A stretch of DNA of 64,000 nt, taken from the NCBI RefSeq assembly GCF_003545885.1, contig NZ_QHCT01000003.1, positions 500,001 through 564,000 on the forward strand, given 5' to 3'. Positions 22,762-33,347 of the stretch are shown here, one piece after another. Made by a program: the position numbers and the translations under genes. The first letter of the stretch is position 1. Every line of letters begins with the position of its first letter. The notes below the pieces were generated by a model. That model was not told where the DNA came from and did not search any database. It saw only the letters and a list, made by a program, of their open reading frames with translations. Source of the stretch: Leptospira stimsonii (GTDB lineage Bacteria > Spirochaetota > Leptospiria > Leptospirales > Leptospiraceae).

Positions 22762-23496
22762 GTGAAAATAGACAAAGTCACCCTTTTAAAATCGACCACC
22801 AAAGCTTCTTTTATCGGTCTCTTCAACATAGCCTTTTTTACTTTGATCGGCATCATTCTAAACTGGATTCTTCTTGCGTTTCTTTTTCCAGAGATGAAAG
22901 CGCTTTCTTCCGATTTGGGTGGAATTCCTATTGCAAGAGCCGGGGGTATCGGCGCGGCGATCGCGCTCGTCGTGATCGTCATCGAACTCTGGCCGGTCAC
23001 CTTGATCGTGTTAGGTTTCGGCGTCCTATTTCCAGGAATTCATTTTTTATTCGGAAAAAAATATGCGGTGACGAAGGCGCTCTACCAACTTCTGGGTGAT
23101 AATCGGGGAATCATCAGCGAATACCTTTCCGAACGTCTGGAAGAATCGATCCGAAAAAAAGCGGAAGCAGACAACACGAAAGGTAGAAATTTTTCGATCG
23201 CGCAACAGATCCAAAATCTCCCCTACTACTTAACGAAGTTGGACAGCCTTCCTTTTCCGTTGACTGCTCTTGTTTCCAAACTCGCTCAGAAACTAAAAGT
23301 GGAAACTCTTCGAAAGGAAATTTCTGCAAAAATTCCCGATCAGGAAAATCCGAATCCGGAAGATTTGAAAAACGCTCTCAAAAAGACGATCGACTTCGCG
23401 ATTTTGGAAACGATCTCCTCTCCTAGTTTTCAGTGGTTTTTTATCTTAGTCGGGATCAATCTGAGTATATTCATACTTTTGAAAGTGTTGTTTTAG
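22762..23496 (+). CDS. Conserved membrane protein of unknown function
   Basis: GTG start at 22762 with AGGAGA at 22745-22750, giving 244 residues. Two or three membrane segments lie in the first 100 residues (IGLFNIAFFTLIGIILNWIL; IGAAIALVVIVIELWPVTLI), a hydrophilic helical domain follows to about residue 215, and one membrane segment ends the protein (FFILVGINLSIFILLKVLF). No family recognised. The stop overlaps that of the convergent antiporter gene by four bases. Confidence 0.68.
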   Translation: MKIDKVTLLKSTTKASFIGLFNIAFFTLIGIILNWILLAFLFPEMKALSSDLGGIPIARAGGIGAAIALVVIVIELWPVTLIVLGFGVLFPGIHFLFGKKYAVTKALYQLLGDNRGIISEYLSERLEESIRKKAEADNTKGRNFSIAQQIQNLPYYLTKLDSLPFPLTALVSKLAQKLKVETLRKEISAKIPDQENPNPEDLKNALKKTIDFAILETISSPSFQWFFILVGINLSIFILLKVLF

Positions 23497-24908
23497 ACGG
23501 ACGGTTCCTTTTTGCGAATCGTCCAACCGGTCCAGGCACAAATCAGGGAAATGATCGGACTGCTTAGATTCATAAAAGCATAAGGAAGAAAAACAATCAC
23601 AGGAACGCCTAACGTCGCGGCCATAAACGACCCGCAGGTATTCCAGGGGACTAACGCGGAAGTCATCGTACCGGAATCTTCCAATGCTCTGGAAAGATTT
23701 TTCGGGTCAAGCCCCCTTTCCTCATACGCCTTCTTGAACATCTTTCCCGGAACTAAGATGGAAAGATACTGATCCGATGAAATGAGATTCGCCGCGAAAC
23801 TTGTAAGAATCGTTCCTGTCAAAAGAGATCGATCCGTGGTTGCATATCTTAAGATCGCGGTCGTTATCTTTTGGATAAAGCCGGCCCCTTCCATCGCTCC
23901 CGCAAAAAACATCGCGGAAAAAATGAGCCAAACCGTGGGAAGCATAGAAGCCATTCCCCCTCTCGAAAGAAGCGCATTCGTGAGAGTGTTGCCCGTTTCC
24001 ATGGAATTTCCTTTCGAAGCCGCATTCAAAATTTGTCGATACGCTTCTTGAAAACTCAAATCCGGGTGTTGCAAAAAGATTCCGGATACAATTCCCGAAA
24101 GAATTCCGGCGAGAATCGAAGGTATTGCCGGGATCTTAAAATAGATCAAAACGAACGTAAGAACCGGTGGAAAAAGCAATGCCGGATGGATTCGAAAGGA
24201 AGATTCAAGCAAGTGTATGACTTCATCGGTCTTCTGATTGGAAACCGAACCCGAAAAATCGCCTAATCCGATCCAGACGAACGCAACGAGTGCGATCAGG
24301 AACGCCGGAATCGTAGTATATAACATATGCTGAATATGCGTAAAAAGTGGTGTTCCCGCGATCGAAGACGCGAGGTTTGTAGTCTCCGAAAAGGGAGAAA
24401 GTTTATCTCCGAAGTAAGCGCCAGAGACGATTGCCCCCGCAGAAATTCCGGGAGGAATTCCTAAGGTGGTTCCGATCCCCATCAAAGCGACCCCGACCGT
24501 TCCGGCAGTGGACCAAGAACTTCCGGTGATCAATGAAACCACAGAAGAAAGAAGACAGGCCGTGATCAAAAAGTAAGAAGGATGTAAAATTTTCAAACCC
24601 CAGACGATCATCGATGGAACGATCCCGGACCAGATCCAAACACCGATCAAGGATCCGATCAACAAAAGGATGAGTACCGGTTTTAAAACATTCTTCAGAG
24701 ATTCTAAGATCTGATCTTCTAAGGTTTCCCATTCGATACCGAGACGAAGTCCGAGTAAACTTGCGACCGTCCCGGAAAGAATCAAAAGCATCTGAGCCGG
24801 TCCGTCTACGGTTCCGTTTCCGAAGACGATCCCCGCGTAGCTAAGACCCAAAACCAAAACAAAAACGGGAAGGATCGATTCGAATAAACCGGGTTGAGTG
24901 ACTTTCAT
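23493..24908 (-). CDS. nhaC: NhaC-family Na+/H+ antiporter
   Basis: The start is ATG 24908, preceded by a good GGAGG site; the frame is open further upstream but overlaps the pseudouridine synthase. The 471-residue product has about 11-12 membrane segments and NhaC signatures: LITGSSWSTAGTVGVALMGIG, GAYFGDKLSPFSETTNLASS, SDQYLSILVPGKMFK and LVPWNTCGSFMAATLGV. The family exchanges Na+ for H+ or, in some members, couples Na+ to organic acid exchange such as malate/lactate. The substrate is therefore not certain. It overlaps the end of the RluA gene by four bases. Confidence 0.85.
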   Translation of the reverse strand: MKVTQPGLFESILPVFVLVLGLSYAGIVFGNGTVDGPAQMLLILSGTVASLLGLRLGIEWETLEDQILESLKNVLKPVLILLLIGSLIGVWIWSGIVPSMIVWGLKILHPSYFLITACLLSSVVSLITGSSWSTAGTVGVALMGIGTTLGIPPGISAGAIVSGAYFGDKLSPFSETTNLASSIAGTPLFTHIQHMLYTTIPAFLIALVAFVWIGLGDFSGSVSNQKTDEVIHLLESSFRIHPALLFPPVLTFVLIYFKIPAIPSILAGILSGIVSGIFLQHPDLSFQEAYRQILNAASKGNSMETGNTLTNALLSRGGMASMLPTVWLIFSAMFFAGAMEGAGFIQKITTAILRYATTDRSLLTGTILTSFAANLISSDQYLSILVPGKMFKKAYEERGLDPKNLSRALEDSGTMTSALVPWNTCGSFMAATLGVPVIVFLPYAFMNLSSPIISLICAWTGWTIRKKEPSV

Positions 24909-25882
24909 AAAAAATCCTCCGGAAGAGAGGAGCGAATTTTCATCTTTCGATTCGTATCCGGATGTATAAAACAAATCGCATATGCGTGCAAGGCCTGTCT
25001 TTTCATTCCGAGTCTTTCCACTAAATCCGGTTCCTTTCCTTCTATGAATTCTAAAAACACATCTTCGTCTTTACCGTAGAGTTTATCGCCGAACAAAGGA
25101 TAGCCGAGGCCGTAAAGAGTCGCACGGATCTGGTGCATTCTTCCGGTGATCGGCTTACAAAGAACATACGAACTCGTTTCGTCATTCCGCGACATCCCGA
25201 TTCCTTCGGGTCTGATTTTACGAAAAAAAGTAAGGCTGATTTCCTCTTCCGAATTCGACTGTGTTTGCGCGAGCAGATCCCGTTTTGAAAGAAACTTCGT
25301 TTGTTTTATTGATACAAATTTTCTTTTTTTCCGTATTTTGGATTCAACGTCGGACTTGAGAATTCCATATCCTGATAAACGGTTCGGAATTTGGCCCCAC
25401 ACTTTCGTAATATAGAATTTTTGAATATTCCCGGAACTGAACAAAACGGAGAGCTTGGACGCAGTCCGCTGATTCTTTGCAAACAGAATCACTCCGGAAG
25501 TTTCTCGATCGAGACGATGAATCGTATAGAGTTCCTGAAACCTACCGGATTCCTGCATAAGAGTGAGAAGATTTCCCTTCCTGTATATTCCGGCCGGATG
25601 TACGGGGAGATCGCCAGGTTTATCCACGGCGACGAGCCATTGGTCTTCGAAAAGAATTTTGTAATCGCTTCTTACCGGCGGTTCCGTTTTATTTTCGATT
25701 TGATAGACGACTTGATCGCCTTCTTTCAGAATGATACCCGGTTTCACTTTTTTTCCGGAAAGGAGGATCCTTCCTTCGGAAATTTCTTTTTGCCAAGCGG
25801 TCCGAGAATGATACGTGAACTTTTTAGAAAGAAACTGATCGAGCCTGATTGAGGAATCTTCCTCGCGAATCGTAACCTGCAA
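24905..25882 (-). CDS. RluA-family RNA pseudouridine synthase
   Basis: The 325-residue product has an N-terminal S4 RNA-binding domain (SIRLDQFLSKKF...RTAWQKEISEGRILL) and a catalytic domain with the HRLDRETSGVILFAKN motif holding the catalytic Asp, followed by PITGRMHQIRATLYGLGYPL. It isomerises uridine to pseudouridine in rRNA or tRNA. Which site it modifies (RluA, RluC or RluD class) is not resolvable from the motif. It is in a minus-strand run and coupled to nhaC downstream. Confidence 0.9.
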   Translation of the reverse strand: MQVTIREEDSSIRLDQFLSKKFTYHSRTAWQKEISEGRILLSGKKVKPGIILKEGDQVVYQIENKTEPPVRSDYKILFEDQWLVAVDKPGDLPVHPAGIYRKGNLLTLMQESGRFQELYTIHRLDRETSGVILFAKNQRTASKLSVLFSSGNIQKFYITKVWGQIPNRLSGYGILKSDVESKIRKKRKFVSIKQTKFLSKRDLLAQTQSNSEEEISLTFFRKIRPEGIGMSRNDETSSYVLCKPITGRMHQIRATLYGLGYPLFGDKLYGKDEDVFLEFIEGKEPDLVERLGMKRQALHAYAICFIHPDTNRKMKIRSSLPEDFL

Positions 25883-25941
25883 GGATTCGGAAACCGGATC
25901 TTCCGTATCGATGTTTTGCGAGTTTTCGAATAAGATCGGAT

Positions 25942-27021
25942 TCAGGACGCCTGTTCCTTGGAATCGATGTAATTCTGAATCATCGATTCTTCTTTTTCGT
26001 TTAGATTGAAGAACTCACAACCGATCCGAAACATCTTGTCGGTGTTGTTGATGTTTCGTATGACGGCTCGGAACGTTCCTTTGTTTTCCGCGGAAAGAGT
26101 AAGGTCGAAAAGAATCGTTTCGCCGACGGTGAAACTTCTGGAAAAGAAAATGGACTGAGGGTGAAAAAAACCGAGACCTTGCAGTGAGATGTTATCCACC
26201 GTACACTTTTCTTTCGATTCTTGAAAGAATCCGGAAGCGATTACGTCCTTGGCAACGGCACTCGCGGAAATATTGGCCGCGTTGAAGTCATTCGTGTTTA
26301 ATTCTTTCTCGGAAAGAATCTGCACGTATCCGAGCGGAGTGTAACCTTTGTATCGGATCATGATCGATACTTCCGAGGTGATTCCGGATTCTAATTTATT
26401 GACCGCAATCAATTTTTGATATTCCGGAAACGGCAAAAACTGAAAACCACCGCTCCCGTCACCTTTCGAATAACGATCCAAAACGTAGATCGACTGATCG
26501 AAGTTATACATCAATCGTAGACGATTGTCCATTCGATCCGAAAAGAATATGGTTGAATTCGGATATTTTTCCCTGAGAAGTTTGGCGTGTTTTTTTATGA
26601 TCTCGTCGATCTTTTTATCAGCAAACGCTAATGTTTTTCTAATATTCCCTTGATTGATGATATTGGTAAGAGTGCTTTGAAAACCCGAGGAGGAGTCTAC
26701 CGAAATTCGTTCTTCCGTTCTTTGTGCGGTGGTGACTTGTATCGAAGTCGCGAGCAACAGTTCTACTCCGTTGGACGGATTGTGCATTTCGACGGCGAAA
26801 TTCGCCGCGAATCGGTGATTGTTATGGACCAGATATAATTTTCGATTCGGTTCCGAACCCGTTCCCGGAGGAAGTGTGACCACGATACGAATTGCGTCCT
26901 TTAAACCGACGACACGAACCGGAAGAGGACGGTTTTCTACGATGATCGCGACCGGAAGTCTCGTAAAAAGAGACTGAAGAATTTTGTGAATCCCTTCCGG
27001 GTCGTTGATGAATTTGTCCAT
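25942..27021 (-). CDS. DUF1577 / PilZ-like protein
   Basis: The 359-residue cytosolic-looking protein matches the Leptospira DUF1577 pattern (HKILQSLFTRLPVAIIVENR; KKIDEIIKKHAKLLREKYPN). The C-terminal 110 residues resemble a PilZ-type beta barrel (CTVDNISLQGLGFFH...FDLTLSAENKGTFRAVIRNI...RIGCEFFNL), where NISxxG and the later G/C-F segment are typical of PilZ second-half motifs. The RxxxR c-di-GMP motif is not obvious, so nucleotide binding is uncertain. Function is unknown. Confidence 0.72.
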   Translation of the reverse strand: MDKFINDPEGIHKILQSLFTRLPVAIIVENRPLPVRVVGLKDAIRIVVTLPPGTGSEPNRKLYLVHNNHRFAANFAVEMHNPSNGVELLLATSIQVTTAQRTEERISVDSSSGFQSTLTNIINQGNIRKTLAFADKKIDEIIKKHAKLLREKYPNSTIFFSDRMDNRLRLMYNFDQSIYVLDRYSKGDGSGGFQFLPFPEYQKLIAVNKLESGITSEVSIMIRYKGYTPLGYVQILSEKELNTNDFNAANISASAVAKDVIASGFFQESKEKCTVDNISLQGLGFFHPQSIFFSRSFTVGETILFDLTLSAENKGTFRAVIRNINNTDKMFRIGCEFFNLNEKEESMIQNYIDSKEQAS

Positions 27022-27128
27022 GATTCTATTGTTACGATCCGAAATCCGAGTTGGGATCCGATTCTATAAAGAGACGATCGTAAGTTTGAATATTCAATCG
27101 GAAAAGTCGAGTTAGTAAAACGATTTTC

Positions 27129-29405
27129 TCACCGGGGCTCTGAATTTTCTTCTTCCATTTTTTTCCGAAAGAGGAGTTCCGTTCCGATTCCTTTTATCGT
27201 TTCCACTCCGGTAACATTCATCGATTGTAATAAATTTTCCGTATACTGAGAGATCAGAAATCGGATTCCCGCGACTCCCCCACCCACGGCAAAGATCGCC
27301 ATCGGCCTTCCCACAAGAACCGTGTCCGCACCGAGGGCGAGCATCTTGAAGACGTCCATTCCGCTTCGGACTCCTCCGTCGACTGCGATCGGAAACGATT
27401 CTCCCACAGCCTTTCGAATTCCGGAAAGAACCCTTGCGGTTCCCGGCATATCGTCGAGAACTCTTCCTCCGTGATTGGAAACAACAATACAATCGGCGCC
27501 GGCGTCGATGGCGAGTTGTGCGTCTTGAGGAGTCATGACACCCTTGACGATAAAGGGTAGTTTTGTGAGAGAGCGGATTCTTCCCAATTTCGAAACGTTC
27601 CGCGTCACCGAAGAAATATTTTTCATCGCCATCGTTTTGAAATTTACGGCGTCCACATCCATCCCTATCGCAAAAAGCCCGGAGTTTTCGGATTCTTGAA
27701 AACGTTCTTTTAAAAGTCCTTCGTCCTCTCTCGGTTTGCAGATAAGAATCGCGTCCGCCTTTGTCTTACGAATCGCTTCGAGCATGATCAGATATTTATC
27801 GGGGCTCGCACCGTCGCCTAACCATGCCAAGGTGCCCGCGGATTGACAACCTTCCAAAAGAGTCGCGGCGAACGTGAATTCGTCCATGGCCCCGTTCATG
27901 TTCGTGACGGCTCCGGTCATCGGCGCCGCCATCAACGGAGTTTTCATTTTTTTACCTAAGAATGTCGTCTCGACGTTTGCGTTCGTATGTTCACGAATAT
28001 AACGAGGAAGAATGGAATATTCCTGAAGAGCCGCGACGTTGTCCTGAAACGTAAGCATTCTTCCTAAGCCACCCATACCGGGAACTCCCGAAGCACAATC
28101 GGTTCCGTCGCAGACCTTACAAACCCAGCATATATCTTTACCAAAACGAATTCTTGCGTTTTGTTGAATTTCTTTTTCGGAGATAGAATAGAGCTCGTCG
28201 CAGGTAAAACGAATCGTGTTTTTGACTTTTTCAAAAATCGATTCCGCGCTTTGCAGGTTGTCCGCGCTGATGATAACGTGTCCCGTCTTTTCGATGTTAT
28301 TCGTTGGTTCTTGGATGATGTCTCCGATCTTATTCATGAAGAAGAGATCGTTGACTCCTTCGATTTTGCGCGCGTCTTCGATTCCGTCAATCGCGAGTAA
28401 CTTTCCTCTCGGAGCCAAAAGACAACGTTCGATCGAAACTCTTTCTACGGTAGGAGTAAGATTGTCCGGCTCTTCTCCGAGCGCGATAAGGATGGCCGCA
28501 CGATTTAAGTTGATCCCCGAAGAAAGAGGAAACGTAAACGCGGACATAAAACCGCCGGAAAGTCTCGCCGCGATCTCACCCACTTTTACTCCGTCCGGTG
28601 TGACCTTGATGTCTCCTTTACCGGCACCGAGCGTGATCCCGAGCGCCTTCATACTTCGAAACATCACGTCTTCCACTTCTTTCAAAACGGAAGGACTCAA
28701 GGCGGAAGGCATGTTGTGCCCCATCTCGATAAAAAACGGTTCTCTTTCGATGATTCGATCGGCGATTCCCGTGATCACGAAATTTCCGTTCCAGGTCAGA
28801 GCGTCTACGGAGACTTCCGGACCGGGCATGTATTCTTCGAGAATCATCTCTCCCGTGGGAGAATATTTTTTTGCGTGTTTGAAGGCGGCCTGTAATTCTT
28901 CTCTGTTCTCGACCTTGATCACGCCTCTGGCGCCCATATTGTCAGCGGGTTTCATCACAAGAGGAAATTTCAAAAATTCTAATGCGTCTCTCGTATCGGC
29001 TAAGCTCCAGACGGGAGCGAAACCGGGAAGTGGGATGCCCGCTTTTTTCAGACGCTCACGCATCTTGACCTTGTTGGAAGCGGCTTCCGCGTCCACATAA
29101 CGAATACCGGGAAGATCGAGTGCGTTTGCGACGGCTGCGACCGTCATACTCGCGTCGGTTCCCGCAGTGATGACTCCATCAATCTTGATCTTGGTCGCAA
29201 GTTTTTTGGATTCTCGCACCATACCTTCTATGTCTTTCGTGCTCATCACCATCGGAATATCGCAGATCTTCATACCCGGAGCGTCTCCGTTCATGTCCGC
29301 GACTACGGTTGTGAGTTTCATCATTCTCGCGGTTTGGATGATAGGAACCTGAAGAAGTCCCCCACCCACGATCATTATGGTTTTCCCGGTGATTTTGTGA
29401 TTCAC
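27129..29405 (-). CDS. Fusion of ATP-grasp ligase domain and FMN-dependent alpha-hydroxy-acid dehydrogenase
   Basis: I place the start at GTG 29405, 22 bases after the mnmA stop; this gives 758 residues. Residues about 8-400 are an ATP-grasp enzyme of the carbamoyl-phosphate-synthase/PurK type: a pre-ATP-grasp Rossmann start (TIMIVGGGLLQVPII), the glycine-rich lid ADNMGARGV, ILEEYMPGPEVSVD and GEIAARLSGGF. A four-Cys segment (CWVCKVCDGTDCASGVPGMG) follows. Residues about 440-745 form an FMN TIM barrel with VSNHGGRVLDD (catalytic His), DGGVRSGMDV and GADTVLVGRP. No reaction is known for such a fusion. The frame is continuous, so it is one polypeptide. Confidence 0.82.
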   Translation of the reverse strand: MNHKITGKTIMIVGGGLLQVPIIQTARMMKLTTVVADMNGDAPGMKICDIPMVMSTKDIEGMVRESKKLATKIKIDGVITAGTDASMTVAAVANALDLPGIRYVDAEAASNKVKMRERLKKAGIPLPGFAPVWSLADTRDALEFLKFPLVMKPADNMGARGVIKVENREELQAAFKHAKKYSPTGEMILEEYMPGPEVSVDALTWNGNFVITGIADRIIEREPFFIEMGHNMPSALSPSVLKEVEDVMFRSMKALGITLGAGKGDIKVTPDGVKVGEIAARLSGGFMSAFTFPLSSGINLNRAAILIALGEEPDNLTPTVERVSIERCLLAPRGKLLAIDGIEDARKIEGVNDLFFMNKIGDIIQEPTNNIEKTGHVIISADNLQSAESIFEKVKNTIRFTCDELYSISEKEIQQNARIRFGKDICWVCKVCDGTDCASGVPGMGGLGRMLTFQDNVAALQEYSILPRYIREHTNANVETTFLGKKMKTPLMAAPMTGAVTNMNGAMDEFTFAATLLEGCQSAGTLAWLGDGASPDKYLIMLEAIRKTKADAILICKPREDEGLLKERFQESENSGLFAIGMDVDAVNFKTMAMKNISSVTRNVSKLGRIRSLTKLPFIVKGVMTPQDAQLAIDAGADCIVVSNHGGRVLDDMPGTARVLSGIRKAVGESFPIAVDGGVRSGMDVFKMLALGADTVLVGRPMAIFAVGGGVAGIRFLISQYTENLLQSMNVTGVETIKGIGTELLFRKKMEEENSEPR

Positions 29406-29427
29406 TGACAAAAAAGAACGTCCTGCT

Positions 29428-30561
29428 TTAATTCTGAAGGGCAACTGCCGGAGCGGTTTCTCGTATCTGCATTTCGATACTTCCCTTGCGGATGATTCCA
29501 CCTAACAAGAGATAGTCGGAATCGACCGGATAAAAAACGGCAGATTGTCCCGGTGTTACACCTCTTACGTCTTCGAGAGGTTCGACCACGAGATCCTCTC
29601 CACGCTTTGTGATCTTACAACGGATCGGAGAATGTCTGTAACGGACCTGCACTCTGCATTCCAAGGATTCTCCTTCTTCCAAAGGAGCCAAACCTTGGTA
29701 GTTGTAATCGATCACGGAGAAGGAACCCGTATAGGTTTCATTCTCTTCTCCTAAGATTACGGAACCGTCGTCTTCGATCGCGATGACATACAACGGATTT
29801 TTCCATGCGATCCCGAGTCCCTTTCTCTGACCGATCGTAAAGTTTTCTCTTCCCTTGTGTTTGCCGATGATTCTTCCGTCCCTGAGTTTGAAAAAACCGG
29901 GAGTAAATTCCACGTTTTTCTTTTCTAAGAATTTTCTATAATCGTTCTCGGGGATAAAACAAATCTCTTGCGACTCCGCTTTCTCGGCGACGGGAAGTCC
30001 CATTCTTCTTGCGATTTCTCTGACTTCGGGCTTTGTCATTTCACCCAAAGGAAAGATTACGTTTTTGAGATTCTCCTGAGAGAGTCCGTATAAATAGTAA
30101 GCCTGATTTTTGCCCATGTCCAGACCGTTTGCGATCGCGTAACGATCTCCGTTCTGTGCGATCCGAGCGTAGTGGCCCGTTGCGATCTTGTCGATTCCAA
30201 GGGCTTTTGCTTTTTCAAAGAGCGCGCCGAACTTGACGAAGGTATTACATTCCACACAAGGGTTCGGAGTTTTTCCGTGTTGATAGTCGTCTATAAAACG
30301 ATCGATGACTTTCTCTTGAAAGACCTTTTCCATCTTCACGACGTAGAACGGAATTTTGAGCGAAAGACCAACGTCTCTCGCGTCCCGAATGTCTTCGGGA
30401 GAACAACAGGATTTTTTAGTGGTGTCGCAAGCCGGCGCTTCGTATTCCCAGGTTCGGAGATTGACCCCGATGACTTCGTAGCCTTCTTCCATCAGAAGTC
30501 CCGCGGTTACGGCGCTGTCCACTCCGCCGCTCATGGCTACTATGATTTTACCCTTGCTCAT
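29428..30561 (-). CDS. mnmA: tRNA-specific 2-thiouridylase
   Basis: The 377-residue product has the PP-loop SGGVDSAVTAGLL, the catalytic cysteine in TPNPCVECN and the second in SQEICFIPENDY, and a C-terminal beta-barrel domain. It thiolates U34 of Lys, Glu and Gln tRNAs with sulfur from a persulfide relay. Length and motifs are normal. It starts one base after the stop of the aspartic-protease gene and is followed by the fusion gene, so all are likely co-transcribed. Confidence 0.95.
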   Translation of the reverse strand: MSKGKIIVAMSGGVDSAVTAGLLMEEGYEVIGVNLRTWEYEAPACDTTKKSCCSPEDIRDARDVGLSLKIPFYVVKMEKVFQEKVIDRFIDDYQHGKTPNPCVECNTFVKFGALFEKAKALGIDKIATGHYARIAQNGDRYAIANGLDMGKNQAYYLYGLSQENLKNVIFPLGEMTKPEVREIARRMGLPVAEKAESQEICFIPENDYRKFLEKKNVEFTPGFFKLRDGRIIGKHKGRENFTIGQRKGLGIAWKNPLYVIAIEDDGSVILGEENETYTGSFSVIDYNYQGLAPLEEGESLECRVQVRYRHSPIRCKITKRGEDLVVEPLEDVRGVTPGQSAVFYPVDSDYLLLGGIIRKGSIEMQIRETAPAVALQN

Positions 30562-30562
30562 C

Positions 30563-31522
30563 TTACTTCCCGCCGTCTTTCCCTACTATACCTATAAGAC
30601 TCCGTTTCATGTCCAAGAGAATTCTATGCTCGTTCAACCAGTTTACGCCGAGAATTCCCTGAATCCGAACTCCGGTCGAAACTCCGGCGAAATCGACCGG
30701 AAGCCCCGAAGGTAGAATTTCGAGATCGTTTACACAATTGGACGTCATGAGAATACAAAGTTTACGAACAAAACGTGTTCTCACGTTCAAAACCTTTCCT
30801 TGGAAGTTGAGAATCTGAACGGGACGACTCGAGGAAGTTTCTTCCACAAAACCGGGAATCACATTTGGCAATTCCAAAAGACTCAAGTCCGCGCCCGTGT
30901 CCATGAGAAGGAGCGCTTTGTCTTGGGTTCCATATTCGATTTCTAAAACCGGATGTCCGGAAAAAAATCGGAGCGGTTCCGTATTCTGAGCCAAACCGGG
31001 AAAGGGAGAAAGCATGGCCTCGGTAATTTCTCCGCCGGCGCCTTCTAAAAAACGGATCTGAGTCGGATATTCTAAGATTAGAATTTTCTCATAGAGCGCA
31101 TCCATCCCGATGATTCCGTCGAGTTCGAGATTCCCGGAAAAGGTATGAGAATGGACGGTAAGATTCTTAAAGATGGAATGAGATTGAGAGAAAAGCTGAA
31201 CGGTTCTCACTTTTCGATAAGAATCGTCTTTTCCTCCGGGATAGGTCACCGCGATTCTTCGTTTGGAATCCTGTTCAGTGAAAAACTTCTCATCCAAAAA
31301 GGAGAATCGAGAACCGGTATCCACTAAAAACCGAAGCGGCTTTTCCTCGGGACTTAAGGAAAGCTGGATAAAACGAAAACCTTGTTTTTCAAAAAAGGGA
31401 AGAATGATTTCGATTCCCCCGGAAACGGCAGTGACCTGTGTTTTCGAGGGAAGAAGGGAACAGGATAAAAATGCAAAAAGAAAAAAAGTAAGGAAAAACC
31501 TCAGATCAATTTTTTGATACAT
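30563..31522 (-). CDS. Lipoprotein with two retropepsin-like aspartic protease lobes
   Basis: ATG 31522 gives 319 residues with a lipoprotein signal (FFLTFFLFAFLSC, Cys21). Two DTG motifs are seen: RFLVDTG at residues 68-70 and LLLMDTG at 208-210. Each is followed about 70-80 residues later by the hydrophobic-Gly motif (LDGIIGMDAL, IQGILGVNWL). The protein thus has two complete lobes and could form the active site within one chain, like pepsin. The family is known as bacterial aspartyl protease (retropepsin-like). Anchoring in the envelope is predicted. Substrate unknown. An alternative start some 18 bases upstream is possible. Confidence 0.8.
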   Translation of the reverse strand: MYQKIDLRFFLTFFLFAFLSCSLLPSKTQVTAVSGGIEIILPFFEKQGFRFIQLSLSPEEKPLRFLVDTGSRFSFLDEKFFTEQDSKRRIAVTYPGGKDDSYRKVRTVQLFSQSHSIFKNLTVHSHTFSGNLELDGIIGMDALYEKILILEYPTQIRFLEGAGGEITEAMLSPFPGLAQNTEPLRFFSGHPVLEIEYGTQDKALLLMDTGADLSLLELPNVIPGFVEETSSSRPVQILNFQGKVLNVRTRFVRKLCILMTSNCVNDLEILPSGLPVDFAGVSTGVRIQGILGVNWLNEHRILLDMKRSLIGIVGKDGGK

Positions 31523-31731
31523 TTCTGATTGGAACATCGTGTGTAGTCGATCACGCAGTCCCTGTATTGAATGCCTGTCACCGGGTCCGCTGGTTTGTAT
31601 TCTATAAAACACGAATACGGAGAAAAATCAAATTTTTCTTTCCCGAGCGCTCGGTCTTGGATCCGTTTTGTGAGTTCTCTTTCTTCAATTTGAGAGAGAG
31701 GACCTTGGTACAGCAGGAGATTCTTTTCCAT
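31501..31731 (-). CDS. Small Cys-containing hypothetical protein
   Basis: A 76-residue frame fits the gap between the GGDEF gene and the aspartic-protease gene, overlapping the latter start by 22 bases. It has four cysteines near the C-terminus (FSPYSCFIEYK, YRDCVIDYTRCSNQKCIKKL) and a helical N-terminus. The ribosome site is weak. Position in the run and the ordered amino acid composition argue that it is real, but no family is recognised. Confidence 0.5.
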   Translation of the reverse strand: MEKNLLLYQGPLSQIEERELTKRIQDRALGKEKFDFSPYSCFIEYKPADPVTGIQYRDCVIDYTRCSNQKCIKKLI

Positions 31732-31773
31732 GCTGTACTGATCGGCAAATTCCGAAAAAAGAAAAAGGTTTTC

Positions 31774-32832
<1,059 letters not shown>

Positions 32833-33028
32833 ACGGTTGGTTCTCCGGTGCTTTAGATACGAAAGGAGCCTTTTCCAATTTATTGCCGAAATTTTGAACG
32901 GCTTTCTTTTTCATTCGAAATGAATCTCTTATACCAAACGCTATAAGATCTAATTTTTCTTTAAAAATCAATTCTTTTTGTCGATTTATTCTTGCTTTCG
33001 AGGGTTCAGCACGAATACTGACCTACAT

Positions 33029-33109
<81 letters not shown>

Positions 33110-33347
33110 TTTAATCCTTCCCTCTTTCTTTTCAAGATAAATTTTCAATTTCAAACTTGTTTTCCAATATAACTACATTTTAGGATAAGTTTGCGTCCTT
33201 TTTCTAAAAAGGAAAGTGAATATTTACTCGCACTTCAACGTTAGTCTCTTCTTGCTATCAAAACTAATCAGAAAGAACTATGTTTTGAGAGAAAACAAAC
33301 TGCCCACAAGGATCCCGTAAGCAAAACGAAACTTCTCTGAGTTCGCA

